A stretch of 64,000 nt of DNA. It comes from an uncultured Saprospiraceae bacterium. Lineage in GTDB: Bacteria > Bacteroidota > Bacteroidia > Chitinophagales > Saprospiraceae. Of the stretch, positions 54,490 to 63,534 are shown in pieces (positions within the stretch are counted from its first letter, which is position 1; each line of letters begins with the position of its first letter). The stretch covers positions 1-64,000 of the forward strand of contig CAKZUK010000033.1 in the NCBI GenBank assembly GCA_937921775.1. Reading direction: 5' to 3'. Under the pieces are notes generated by a model. That model was given only the letters and a program-made list of their open reading frames with translations, was not told the origin of the DNA and searched no databases. The position numbers and the translations under genes are program-made.

Positions 54490-55140
54490 CTAGTATGCCC
54501 CATTCAAAAACGGATTATTCTGTTTCTCATATCCAATCGTAGTCTCTTCTCCATGTCCAGAATAAACTATTATATCATCACCAAGCGGAAAACATTTATC
54601 GCGAATAGAGTCCAACAATGTTTTCATGTCGCCACCCGGCAAATCTGTTCTACCGATGCTTTCACGAAACAGTACATCACCAGCAATTAGAAATTGATCT
54701 GCTGCACAGAAAAAAGAAATACTTGCAGGAGAATGCCCTGGAGTAAAAAGCACCTCTAAAGAAGTATTTCCAAAAGTAATGCTATCTCCTTCTTCGATAA
54801 AACGACTTGGAGCAGGAGAGGTTTCCACATTAGGGACACCATACATCGCACAGACCTGAGTGAAAGATTCGAGTACAGGAAGTTCCCCTTTATGAATCTC
54901 AAGTCCAAGTTGATACGTATCCGCTACAAACTTATTTCCAAACACATGGTCAAGGTGACAATGCGTATTAATTAGGCGAACGGGCCTAAGCCCTGCCGAT
55001 TCGATAAAATCAGAGAAATGCTGCCTTTCGACCTCAGTATACATACCTGGATCAAAAATGATGCATTCTTTCGTCTCGTCGTAGACAATATAAGTGTTTT
55101 CCTGAAAGGGATTAAAGGTGAATTTAGCAACAAGCGCCAT
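54490..55140 (-). CDS. metallo-beta-lactamase fold hydrolase, GloB-like
   Basis: Metal-dependent hydrolase of 216 residues. NTHCHLDHVFG is the HxHxDH metal site, followed by FTPGHSPASISFF and YSGHGEET with two more histidines and GDVLFRESIGRTDL with the bridging Asp. The pattern fits the glyoxalase II/persulfide dioxygenase-like group. The longer C-terminal substrate domain of true GloB is missing. Physiological substrate unknown. Convergent with the membrane protein gene. Confidence 0.9.
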   Translation of the reverse strand: MALVAKFTFNPFQENTYIVYDETKECIIFDPGMYTEVERQHFSDFIESAGLRPVRLINTHCHLDHVFGNKFVADTYQLGLEIHKGELPVLESFTQVCAMYGVPNVETSPAPSRFIEEGDSITFGNTSLEVLFTPGHSPASISFFCAADQFLIAGDVLFRESIGRTDLPGGDMKTLLDSIRDKCFPLGDDIIVYSGHGEETTIGYEKQNNPFLNGAY

Positions 55141-55482
55141 GGTTTTTCCGTTAAATTTTAAGTGTACTTTATAATTAAGTAATAAACAGCGTAAACAGTG
55201 GATTTCGAATCAAAGGAGGCCTCTCAGATTAATTCGAGTAAGCTCCTGACCATTTTTCAATCTATTATTGTTTGCAAAAGTACACTTTGCTATGAATTCA
55301 TTGACATTATAGGTCAAAAAGAGCTAATTTAATAGCTTGAACTATAGGACTGCCAATCTGTTCATCTTTATGAGAATGAAACTTTTAACGCCTTCCAGAG
55401 GCGATCTAAGTATTCAGGATTGATAAAAAAATGACTTATTCTTTTATTGATCCTTAACAACACGAATTCCTAAATCATTAGT
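55141..55482. other. 342-nt divergent gap
   Basis: Separates the MBL hydrolase and the propeller-barrel gene. On the minus strand TACTTTTG (55275-55282) is a TAnnTTTG-type -7 box for the hydrolase, without a good -33. Nothing else is clear. Confidence 0.45.
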
Positions 55483-58400
55483 ATGCGTGCAATAACTTAC
55501 CTCATCGCGATTACAGCCTTCCTTTTTACTTTTGAGCTTTCTGCTCAAAGGCTCGAAACTGAGTTTGGAAAAAATCGAGTTCAATTCCACGATGACTTCA
55601 ATGAATGGATGGAATATGAAAGCCCAAACTTCATTACCTACTGGTATGGAGAAGGTCGAAATATTGGTCAGTATGTAGTGCAAATGGCAGAGATGGACTA
55701 CGAGTATATCCAAAGTATTTTGGAACACAGTATGAATGATAAGATTGAAATTATTGTTTATACAGATATCACAGATGTCAAGCAAAGCAATATTGGTAAC
55801 GAAGAAGCATTCGTAAATACAGGAGGGCAAACGAAAATTGTTGAAAATAAAGTCTTTGTCTATTTTGATGGCAATCACAATAATCTACGTCGTGATATTA
55901 GAGAAGGCATTGGCTCCGTGTTTTTAGATGCGATGCTTTTTGGATCGAACTTACAAGAAATTGTACAAAATGCAGTCTTGCTAAATTTACCACAGTGGTT
56001 TAAGGATGGTTTGATTTCTTATGTTGGTGCGGAATGGAATACAGAGCAAGATAATTTGTTGAGAGACTTGTTAAGCAATGAAAAGTATCAAGGATCTTTT
56101 TCAAAATTGTCAGAAGATTATCCAAAGCTTGCAGGACATGCTATGTGGTATTTCATTGCACAAAATTACGGAAAATCAACAGTCGCCAACCTACTCTACC
56201 TTACCAGAATCAATCGAAGTATTGAAAGTGGTTTTTTGTATGTGCTAGGAAGTTCTTATGAAAGAACCTCTTCCGCTTGTATCGCTTATTTTAAGGAGCG
56301 TTATGAATCGGAGGCGAAAAATATGAGCCAACCAGAAGGTGAAAAAATAAAAATAAAAAACAAAAGAAACTTACCGCTTACGCAAATTAAGATCAGTCCA
56401 GATGGTCGCAAAATTTGCTATGTTGCTAACGAAATTGGGAAGTACAGAGTTTATATTCAGGACGTAGCGACAGGAGATAGAAAGACGATAATGAAAGCAG
56501 GTTTTAGAAATGCTTTTCAGGCAACTGATTATAACTACCCTTTGCTTGCTTGGAATCCCAATAACCTGGAATTGGCGGTTATGTTTGAAAAACGTGATGT
56601 TCCAAAATTGATGCTCTATGATGTAGTTACCAACAAATCCGTAACAGAAGATTTGTCGACTCAATATCAAAGAGTATACAGCATGGAATACATGAATGCA
56701 TTTAACTTAGTGATCTCGGCAACGGTTAGGGGTTTTTCTGATATTTTTATTTACAAAACAAAAACTCGTCAGACAGATCGCATAACCAATGATTTTTATG
56801 ATGATTTGGACGCAGCTTATGTAACGGTAAAGGGGAGAAGAGGAATTGTATTTTCATCAAATCGTGATGATGTCAAACTAGGTAGAATGAAAATGGATTC
56901 AATCTTACCAACCAATAACTTTGATGTATTTTATTATGATTTGGACGATCCAGCCAAGGAATTGGTACGTGTCACCAATACCCCTTTTGTGAATGAAAGG
57001 AGACCAATGGCAATTGATTCTACTTGGTTTGCTTACCTAAGTGACGAGAGTGGATTATTTAATAGACAAACCGCTTATCTGGATAGTGTTCTCGCTTATC
57101 ATGAGCAACATATTTTTTTACGAGGAGGCTCCGAAGTTATTTTGCATGAAGATAGTATGCTCACTACTTTGGATTCTACATTAATTGATTCTATCCGCTT
57201 GGAGCCAGTTTATAAACTGAAAGCCTATGCGCATGTTTCCAGTAATTTTGACAGAAGTATTATCTCTCAAAGTTCTGCTAAGCGGGCAGATAAATCGGTA
57301 GATGTTTTTTATAAAAATGGGACACATGAGGTTTATGTTTATCAGCCAAACCCTGAGAAGGAAGTAACTGCAGCTGCGACTCATTTACAGGAAAATAAAA
57401 AGAAACAAGTGGAAGAAGAGGAAGAAGAGCAAGCTGAAACGATTGAAATTCAAGTAGAAGGTGATTTGGAAGAGGAAGAGCAAACGGAAGAAATAGAAGA
57501 AGAGAAACCTGCGAAAAAAGAAGTCTATCTTTTTCAAAGTGAATTTGATGACGAAGAGGAAGAAGAAATGGAAGATGATTACGATTCGGAAACAGAGATA
57601 GACGATGAAGATGATGAGGTACTTGAACGAGCTTCCTTTGTAGATGCGATGGACTTAAGTGGAGGAACGAAACTACACGAATTCAGGTCGTCACGAATCA
57701 TTCCATATCGGCTAAAGTTTAAAACAGATTTTGTAACAACACAGTTGGATAATAGTCCTTTATTCGGAGGTATGGATGGGATACTAAGCGATTCGCTTTC
57801 ATCTGCTAATGGTAATCCTGCGGCATTTAATTACGCTCCTCCAGGGATTTTGCTAAAAGCAAACTTTAAAGATCTCTTTGAAGATTATGAAGTAGAAGGT
57901 GGTATTCGACTACCTACCTCTTTTAATGGAGCTGAATATTTCTTGGTCTATAACGATAGGAAAAAACGACTAGATAAAAGCTATTCTCTTTACAGACGAT
58001 CTTTGAAATTTAGCGATAGGGAGATTTCCCCTGTTCCGCCAAAGCGAAGAGAAACCGTATTTCAAGGTAAAATGGAAGTGCGCTATCCCTTAGATATATT
58101 TACAAGCTTGAGGGCATCTGCTACATTCCGAATGGACAAGCGCATACAATTGGCCACTGACGCCACTACGCTCAATCGAGCAACAATCAAGAATCAGCGA
58201 ATTGGTATTAGAGGTGAGTATGTTTTTGACAATACCATGAATATTGATTTGAACATCAAACATGGAACGAGATATAAAGTATATGCAGAAGTTGTAAAAA
58301 GGCTAAACGTTGATTTTGTTGACGGCTTCGAGTTTAAAGCAAATAAAGGTTTGATGACGATTGTTGGTCTAGATGCACGGCATTATCAACGCTTGGATAA

Positions 58401-58956
58401 GCATTCAATTTTGGCAATCCGCGGAGCAGGAGCAGCTTCATTTGGCTCAGAGAAACTGTTGTTCTATCTTGGCGGTGTAGAGAACTGGTTATTTCCTCGT
58501 ACCAATAATTCCATATCTGTACCCGACCCAGAAGGATTTGCCTACAAAATGTTAGCAGCTAATATGAGAGGTTTCCGAACGAACATCAGAAACGGTAGTT
58601 CATACGCCATGGTGAATACCGAATTGCGTATTCCGGTATTCAAATATTTCAAAAAAACAATACGATCTTCTTTTTTCCGAAACTTCCAAGCAGTTGGATT
58701 CTTTGATGCAGGCACTGCTTGGCAAGGCTTGACTCCTTATAGTAAAGACAACCCACTGAACACGGGCACGGTCAGCTACCCGGGTAATATAGTCGTGAAC
58801 GTAAATTACTTTAAAGATCCAATTATCGCGGGTTATGGAGTAGGAGTTCGTTCTGTGATATTTGGTTACTTTGTGAAGCTTGATTATGCTTGGGGTATTG
58901 AAACCCGAGTGGTGCAGGATCCATTGTTTTACTTTTCTTTGGGGACAGACTTTTAG
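55483..58956 (+). CDS. TolB-like propeller fused to Omp85-like barrel
   Basis: A 1157-residue outer-membrane protein. Signal peptide 1-21 ends in LSAQ. Residues about 22-280 resemble a peptidase-MA-like domain, with no zinc HExxH. Residues about 290-620 are WD40/PD40 beta-propeller strands (KISPDGRKICYVANEIGKYRV). Residues about 635-715 form a Glu/Asp-rich linker. The rest looks like a 16-strand barrel: MRGF at residues 1028-1031 is the Omp85 L6 motif and FFDAGTAWQG a BamA-like late strand, and the protein ends in Phe. Export or insertion of an unknown protein is possible. Confidence 0.75.
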   Translation: MRAITYLIAITAFLFTFELSAQRLETEFGKNRVQFHDDFNEWMEYESPNFITYWYGEGRNIGQYVVQMAEMDYEYIQSILEHSMNDKIEIIVYTDITDVKQSNIGNEEAFVNTGGQTKIVENKVFVYFDGNHNNLRRDIREGIGSVFLDAMLFGSNLQEIVQNAVLLNLPQWFKDGLISYVGAEWNTEQDNLLRDLLSNEKYQGSFSKLSEDYPKLAGHAMWYFIAQNYGKSTVANLLYLTRINRSIESGFLYVLGSSYERTSSACIAYFKERYESEAKNMSQPEGEKIKIKNKRNLPLTQIKISPDGRKICYVANEIGKYRVYIQDVATGDRKTIMKAGFRNAFQATDYNYPLLAWNPNNLELAVMFEKRDVPKLMLYDVVTNKSVTEDLSTQYQRVYSMEYMNAFNLVISATVRGFSDIFIYKTKTRQTDRITNDFYDDLDAAYVTVKGRRGIVFSSNRDDVKLGRMKMDSILPTNNFDVFYYDLDDPAKELVRVTNTPFVNERRPMAIDSTWFAYLSDESGLFNRQTAYLDSVLAYHEQHIFLRGGSEVILHEDSMLTTLDSTLIDSIRLEPVYKLKAYAHVSSNFDRSIISQSSAKRADKSVDVFYKNGTHEVYVYQPNPEKEVTAAATHLQENKKKQVEEEEEEQAETIEIQVEGDLEEEEQTEEIEEEKPAKKEVYLFQSEFDDEEEEEMEDDYDSETEIDDEDDEVLERASFVDAMDLSGGTKLHEFRSSRIIPYRLKFKTDFVTTQLDNSPLFGGMDGILSDSLSSANGNPAAFNYAPPGILLKANFKDLFEDYEVEGGIRLPTSFNGAEYFLVYNDRKKRLDKSYSLYRRSLKFSDREISPVPPKRRETVFQGKMEVRYPLDIFTSLRASATFRMDKRIQLATDATTLNRATIKNQRIGIRGEYVFDNTMNIDLNIKHGTRYKVYAEVVKRLNVDFVDGFEFKANKGLMTIVGLDARHYQRLDKHSILAIRGAGAASFGSEKLLFYLGGVENWLFPRTNNSISVPDPEGFAYKMLAANMRGFRTNIRNGSSYAMVNTELRIPVFKYFKKTIRSSFFRNFQAVGFFDAGTAWQGLTPYSKDNPLNTGTVSYPGNIVVNVNYFKDPIIAGYGVGVRSVIFGYFVKLDYAWGIETRVVQDPLFYFSLGTDF

Positions 58957-59015
58957 GAGGAGGACGGAAGTTCACTCGATCGAAGAGCTCCACAAGAGGC
59001 CATCCTATTATGGGA

Positions 59016-59051
59016 GAACCCGCTAACGCAAATACGTTAGCGGGTTCTTTA
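59016..59051. terminator. hairpin terminator between propeller-barrel gene and prfA
   Basis: GAACCCGCTAACG pairs perfectly with CGTTAGCGGGTTC around a 6-nt loop, followed by CTTT. Between convergent genes. Termination of the + strand gene is best supported. Confidence 0.75.
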
Positions 59052-59085
59052 TGTATCGGGAAATTTTCAATTTCCAAGCCTTTTC

Positions 59086-60147
59086 TTACATCTCCTCCCC
59101 TTTCAGTTTTTCCGTATTTTCATACATCAATAAAGCATCAATAATGTCATGAACTTCACCAGCGAGTACGCGGTCAAGTTTGTTAACACTTAAACCGATT
59201 CGGTGGTCGGTAACTCTATTTTGAGGGAAGTTATAGGTTCTAATTTTATCGGCACGATCACCAGATCCCACCAAGCTTTTTCTCTTTAGAGAAACTTTAG
59301 CTTCGTGAGCTTCTCGTTGGACGTCATATATTTTTACATACAAACGATTCAATGCAATAACACGGTTTTTAATCTGAGAACGCGCATCCGTACTTTCAGC
59401 AACGATACCAGTAGGAAGGTGCGTAAAACGAACGCCTGATTCCGTTTTGTTGACGTGCTGCCCCCCAGCTCCACTTGCACGGAAAGTATCCGTTTTCAAA
59501 TCAGCTTTGTTGATGTTTACATCCTTCATGATCAACTTAGGCATCACTACTACAGTAGCAGCAGATGTATGTAGTCTACCTTTTGATTCTGTTTTTGGAA
59601 CTCGTTGAACACGGTGAGCACCGGATTCAAATTTTAAGTGGCCATATACATCCGTACCATTCACTTCGAGTACTAGTTTGGTGTAGCCACCTACGGTACC
59701 TTCGTTGATGGTCACAGGTTCAGTTTTCCAACCCATAGAATCAAAGTAGCGGGAATACATACGGTAAAGGTCTCCTGCAAAAAGGCTGGCCTCATCTCCA
59801 CCAGCACCTGCGCGGATTTCAAAGATGACATCTCTTTCATCTTCTGGGTCCTTAGGTATGAGGAGTAATTTTAGATGCTCTTCCAGTTCCTCTTTTTTAG
59901 GAACCAATTCCTCTAGTTCCATTTGAGCCATTTCCTTCATCTCGGGATCACCGAGCATTTCTTTAGAAGAGTCAATGTTGCCAACAACCAATTGATATTC
60001 TTTAATGACGTCAACAATTGGCTCTAGCTTTTTGTACTCCTTATTGGTTTCGGCAAAGCGTTCCTGGTCGGAAAATATACTAGGGTCTCCCAGTTGTTCT
60101 TCCAAATAAATATATCTTTCGTGAATAGAAGTTAATCTGTCAAACAT
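59086..60147 (-). CDS. prfA: peptide chain release factor 1
   Basis: Terminates translation at UAA and UAG. 353 residues. The catalytic GGQ is in SGAGGQHVNKTES (near residue 228). The N-terminal helical domain, SGAHRVQRVPKTESKGRLHTS and the C-terminal SDRADKIRTYNFPQNRVTDHRI are typical RF1. Its length fits full-length RF1. Monocistronic on the minus strand. Confidence 0.97.
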   Translation of the reverse strand: MFDRLTSIHERYIYLEEQLGDPSIFSDQERFAETNKEYKKLEPIVDVIKEYQLVVGNIDSSKEMLGDPEMKEMAQMELEELVPKKEELEEHLKLLLIPKDPEDERDVIFEIRAGAGGDEASLFAGDLYRMYSRYFDSMGWKTEPVTINEGTVGGYTKLVLEVNGTDVYGHLKFESGAHRVQRVPKTESKGRLHTSAATVVVMPKLIMKDVNINKADLKTDTFRASGAGGQHVNKTESGVRFTHLPTGIVAESTDARSQIKNRVIALNRLYVKIYDVQREAHEAKVSLKRKSLVGSGDRADKIRTYNFPQNRVTDHRIGLSVNKLDRVLAGEVHDIIDALLMYENTEKLKGEEM

Positions 60148-60179
60148 AAATCTAAGTCTTTCTCTGAGTAGGGCATTTT

Positions 60180-60276
60180 GAATTAGAATATGAATGTGAG
60201 TTAGAATATTTCCGTAATCGCAGAACCCTTCTTAAAAAGGGCATTCTAATTTTAATTCTAACTCACATTCTAATTC
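60180..60276. repeat. imperfect inverted repeat upstream of prfA
   Basis: Left arm text GAATTAGAAT..ATGTGAGTTAGAAT (60180-60208) is the reverse complement, apart from a small insertion, of 60255-60276. A GGGCATT direct repeat (60171 and 60240) accompanies it. Likely an intergenic repeat unit or structured 5' leader of prfA. Confidence 0.55.
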
Positions 60277-60445
60277 TCCAGCCACTCCTCTGTTTTTAAG
60301 TGCTGCAAAGGTACTACATTGATAGTGATTATTGAAACGCAAGTGTTTACAATAAGCAAGGCAAGGACCTTAGCTATGATGACATCATAACTGTATGTTT
60401 AAATTGTAAGCGACTATTTAGTAGGTTTTTCTCAATAAATCCGTC

Positions 60446-60691
60446 TCAGGTTGCTGGAGTAACTCGGATCTTTTCTTTGATTGACTGAATAAGGGATGGA
60501 GAAACAGTACGTCTCTGAACACGGGATTTAATAAATTCTCGGAAGGATTGTTCTTTACTAAGAACTTCGTGATACATGGGATTTTGTTTTAGCTCTTTTA
60601 GCAATTCTCGTTCTGCTTCTTGGCTAAGTTCGTTGTCAAGATACATGTTGACTTTCTCTACAAGAGACCGGTGGTTTTGCTGATTACCCAT
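60446..60691 (-). CDS. small soluble anti-sigma-factor-like protein
   Basis: 81 residues. The pattern YLDNELSQEAERELLKELKQNPMYHEVLSKEQSF matches the sigma-binding helices of anti-sigma domains (the xLDGELxxxExxxLxxHLxxCPxC type), but the two zinc cysteines are absent and there is no membrane helix. It lies 167 nt downstream of the ECF sigma gene on the same strand, so it is probably its cognate inhibitor. Similarity is low, and the assignment depends on the context. Confidence 0.6.
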   Translation of the reverse strand: MGNQQNHRSLVEKVNMYLDNELSQEAERELLKELKQNPMYHEVLSKEQSFREFIKSRVQRRTVSPSLIQSIKEKIRVTPAT

Positions 60692-60794
60692 TGTTATTAA
60701 AATTTAGTAAATAAATAAGGCGTAGCCCTGTTTTGCTGTTAGTTAAATTTTTTTATTTAGTCTTTCGAGAGTATTGACATGTCTATAAAAAGGG

Positions 60795-60854
60795 AAAAGC
60801 TGTTCCAGTGTAGGACAAAATACGAAATTTTGTGACTAAACTAAAACAGCTTTT
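60795..60854. other. nested hairpin between sigma and anti-sigma genes
   Basis: Outer arms AAAAGCTGTT (60795-60804) and AACAGCTTTT (60845-60854) and inner arms ACAAAAT (60815-60821) and ATTTTGT (60827-60833) pair perfectly. On the minus strand a T-rich stretch follows, so it could terminate or attenuate transcription into the anti-sigma gene. Confidence 0.6.
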
Positions 60855-60858
60855 ACAA

Positions 60859-61422
60859 TTAGCGTTTATTTTTAAATCCTCTTGATTGGGCGTAAGTACT
60901 CAATTGCTCTTTGAGCATATTTCTTGCTCTGTGAAGTCTCGAACGTACTGTACCTATCGGGATATCTATAATTTTGGATATTTCTTCGTAAGAAAACCCT
61001 TCAATATCGCAAAGGAGGATGACCGCTCTAAAATCAACAGGTAAACTATTGACTGCGATCGTTACTTCGTCGCCCATCATATTTTGGAAAATTTCTTCCC
61101 TCATATCGACATAGCCACTCAATTTGCTATCCTCTTCATTCTGGTAGCTTACAATCTCCTCAAAATCAACCTTCGTAGGCCTTTTGGCTTTTTTACGATA
61201 TTGATTAATAAAGGCATTTTTCAGTATTTTAAACAACCAGGCTTTGGCATTGGTACCTACATGATATTTATCAACAAAGCGATAAGCCTTCATATAGGTC
61301 TCCTGCACCAAATCATTGGCGTCATCCTCGCTATAAGTCAAGTTATAGGCGAAGTTATATAGAGCATCTGCATGAGGATAAAACTCCTCCTCAAATACCT
61401 TGTCGTAATGTGCTCTTTCCAT
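60859..61422 (-). CDS. ECF sigma factor (RpoE/SigW type)
   Basis: RNA polymerase sigma factor of 187 residues from ATG 61422 (MERAHYDKVFEEEFYPH; an upstream ATG adds 8 codons). Region 2 spans DALYNFAYNLTYSEDDANDLVQETYMKAY to KNAFINQYRKK, region 4 is NSLPVDFRAVILLCDIEGFSYEEISKIIDIPIGTVRSRLHRAR. It directs transcription of an unknown regulon under the control of the downstream anti-sigma-like protein. Confidence 0.93.
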   Translation of the reverse strand: MERAHYDKVFEEEFYPHADALYNFAYNLTYSEDDANDLVQETYMKAYRFVDKYHVGTNAKAWLFKILKNAFINQYRKKAKRPTKVDFEEIVSYQNEEDSKLSGYVDMREEIFQNMMGDEVTIAVNSLPVDFRAVILLCDIEGFSYEEISKIIDIPIGTVRSRLHRARNMLKEQLSTYAQSRGFKNKR

Positions 61423-61727
61423 GGTAGTTCCAATTGCTAGAGTCATAAAGGTAATAAATTTTGCTTCCGAGATAAATAATGAGACAATTTTGCCCCTGTT
61501 GCTATCGAAGTTTCAATGATTAATGATATGCTATCATATAAACTACAATAGGACAAACCGAGATAATTTCAAAAAAGTTTCTGAAGTTGAATTTTTTTGA
61601 AAATAAATGATTGACTCAATTAGTCATGAGATTAAGATGAGAATAAAAAAAAAGGCTAAAAGGTAGATAAAGAGTAGCTTAGCTTGAAAATATTATTCTA
61701 GTGCATTACCACTGCCACTGAAATTAA

Positions 61728-62333
61728 TTAGATTTTTACTGGGTTTATACCGGAGAATGTCCTTTCAAACCATTTTAAAGGAGCTTGATTCTTGTCACCG
61801 GTACGGGTGTCGCAGACAAAAAAGAGGTAATAAAGCTGAATATCATGACCAATTATACTTAAAAGTTGCTCCAAGCGCTGCTGGCTAGCATCTCTGTCAC
61901 GATAAATATTTTCTAAGCGCCAGATATAATAAGCTTCGTCATGCCACTCCAAAATTTTTAGAATGGCAGCGTCATTAGTAAATTGAGATGTATACTTGCG
62001 GGCAATTACGCCGTGATGTTTTTGAGGATCACGTGGATGTCGATTTTTATCTTCCTGATGTTTGAAAGAGTCATGCGTAAATGCAATAAGGCGAAGCTTT
62101 CTTCTTGTTTCCTGACAAGAAAGCTGGAGCTTATCAACGTTATTCAAAACTTCTCTAATGTGAAATACGACTCTACCTTCAGGATGTCCAAATCTTGGAC
62201 GCCCCCACAAGAGTCCCTCTCTGAAATCTGTTTGCCTCAGAAGGATCACTTCTATTGGATTTTCTGGATTTAACATCTCCTCCAAATTAGCATTTTGGCG
62301 AAGTGCGCGCTCCATATAGTCTGGTTTAGTCAC
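61728..62333 (-). CDS. HD-domain-like protein
   Basis: Predicted metal-dependent phosphohydrolase-like protein of 201 residues. The HD pattern is FHIREVLNNVD, FTHDSFKH, then HHGVIARKY and LEWHDEAYYIW, i.e. H..HD..H..D in order. No second catalytic domain. The substrate (nucleotide, or a small phosphate) is unknown. Monocistronic. Confidence 0.65.
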   Translation of the reverse strand: MTKPDYMERALRQNANLEEMLNPENPIEVILLRQTDFREGLLWGRPRFGHPEGRVVFHIREVLNNVDKLQLSCQETRRKLRLIAFTHDSFKHQEDKNRHPRDPQKHHGVIARKYTSQFTNDAAILKILEWHDEAYYIWRLENIYRDRDASQQRLEQLLSIIGHDIQLYYLFFVCDTRTGDKNQAPLKWFERTFSGINPVKI

Positions 62334-62702
62334 TACACTAATTTAAAAATTATTAAATAGTATTTGGTTTAATGACATTGGATTTGATTTATATTAGCAC
62401 TAGGTATTAACTCTAATATAAACAAAATATAAATTCATTGCTTAGAAAATCGCAAAAACAATTCCAAAAGTCTTAGTGTATATTCAACAACTTCTATATC
62501 TTGTATTGGCTGGCTTTCTAATTAAAAATAAAAGTAAAACGCTGTGCTAATCTTGCCAAAGTATTAATGTGAAAAGCCCTTACTGCATATAGATAATCTG
62601 TGAAACACACTCAGGTAAATTTGTTTGACTAGAACATAAATCGGGAGGTATATTTTTTATCATAATAAGCCTGCAAAATAAAATTATATATAAATTTTAG
62701 AC
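62334..62702. other. 369-nt divergent gap
   Basis: AT-rich spacer upstream of the HD-like gene (minus) and the cyclase gene (plus). TAAATTTG at 62616-62623 is a -7-like box for the plus strand without a good -33. No RNA gene seen. Confidence 0.45.
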
Positions 62703-63470
62703 ATGAAAATTACGATCAAGTCACAAGGAAAAAATTATAATGCCAACCTTTCTAAGCCATTAGATATTTCTTTACCCTTACAAATGGGGCCAGATAACGT
62801 TAATTGCTTCTACGCTCCTTCTCCAAATGCAAAACCTGTCATTGCAGGCGATTTTGTTGGATCTACAGCTCAGGGTGGTTTGGTCAACTTCATGAATGTA
62901 CAAATCAATCCTCACGGGAATGGGACACATACTGAATGTGTAGGACATATTGCCAAAGAAATTTTTACTATCAATAATTGTCTAAAAAAGTTTAACTTTA
63001 TAGCGAAAGTTATTTCCGTGTATCCAAGCAAACTGGAGAATGGAGATTTCGTAATACTCAAGGAGCAAATTGAAGCACACCTGGAAAAAGAAGAAGCAAA
63101 GGCACTAGTCATCCGAACGCTCCCCAACGATCTTTCAAAAAAACAAAAACAGTACTCAGGCACCAACCCTACCTACTTACATTGGGAAGCTACCCAATAT
63201 ATAGTAGAGGCTGGAATTGAACACTTGTTGATTGATTTGCCATCTGTTGATCGAGAAGAGGATGGAGGAAAGCTGTTGTCACACAATGCATTTTGGCAAT
63301 ATCCCGACACCATCAAAAAAAATCGGAAAAAATGTACCATTTCGGAGTTAATTTTCGTCAAAGAAGAAATCAAAGATGGTTTTTATTTGTTAAACATTCA
63401 GATTGCCAGCTTTGAACTAGATGTAAGTCCTAGTAAACCAGTTTTATATAAATTAAAAGAACTGCCTTAG
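62703..63470 (+). CDS. cyclase family protein (kynurenine formamidase-like)
   Basis: Metal-dependent hydrolase of 255 residues. HGNGTHTECVGH contains the HxGTHxDxxxH-type metal site with Glu in place of the usual Asp, and the fold is the short-chain KynB type. Several kynurenine formamidases and polyketide cyclases share it; the true substrate cannot be chosen from the sequence. Monocistronic, followed 64 nt later by a TPR-like gene. Confidence 0.82.
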   Translation: MKITIKSQGKNYNANLSKPLDISLPLQMGPDNVNCFYAPSPNAKPVIAGDFVGSTAQGGLVNFMNVQINPHGNGTHTECVGHIAKEIFTINNCLKKFNFIAKVISVYPSKLENGDFVILKEQIEAHLEKEEAKALVIRTLPNDLSKKQKQYSGTNPTYLHWEATQYIVEAGIEHLLIDLPSVDREEDGGKLLSHNAFWQYPDTIKKNRKKCTISELIFVKEEIKDGFYLLNIQIASFELDVSPSKPVLYKLKELP

Positions 63471-63534
63471 AAATTGCTGTTGGCGATTAGTCAATAATTA
63501 ACAGCGAATAACTAAGTGTTAAAAAAATATTCTA

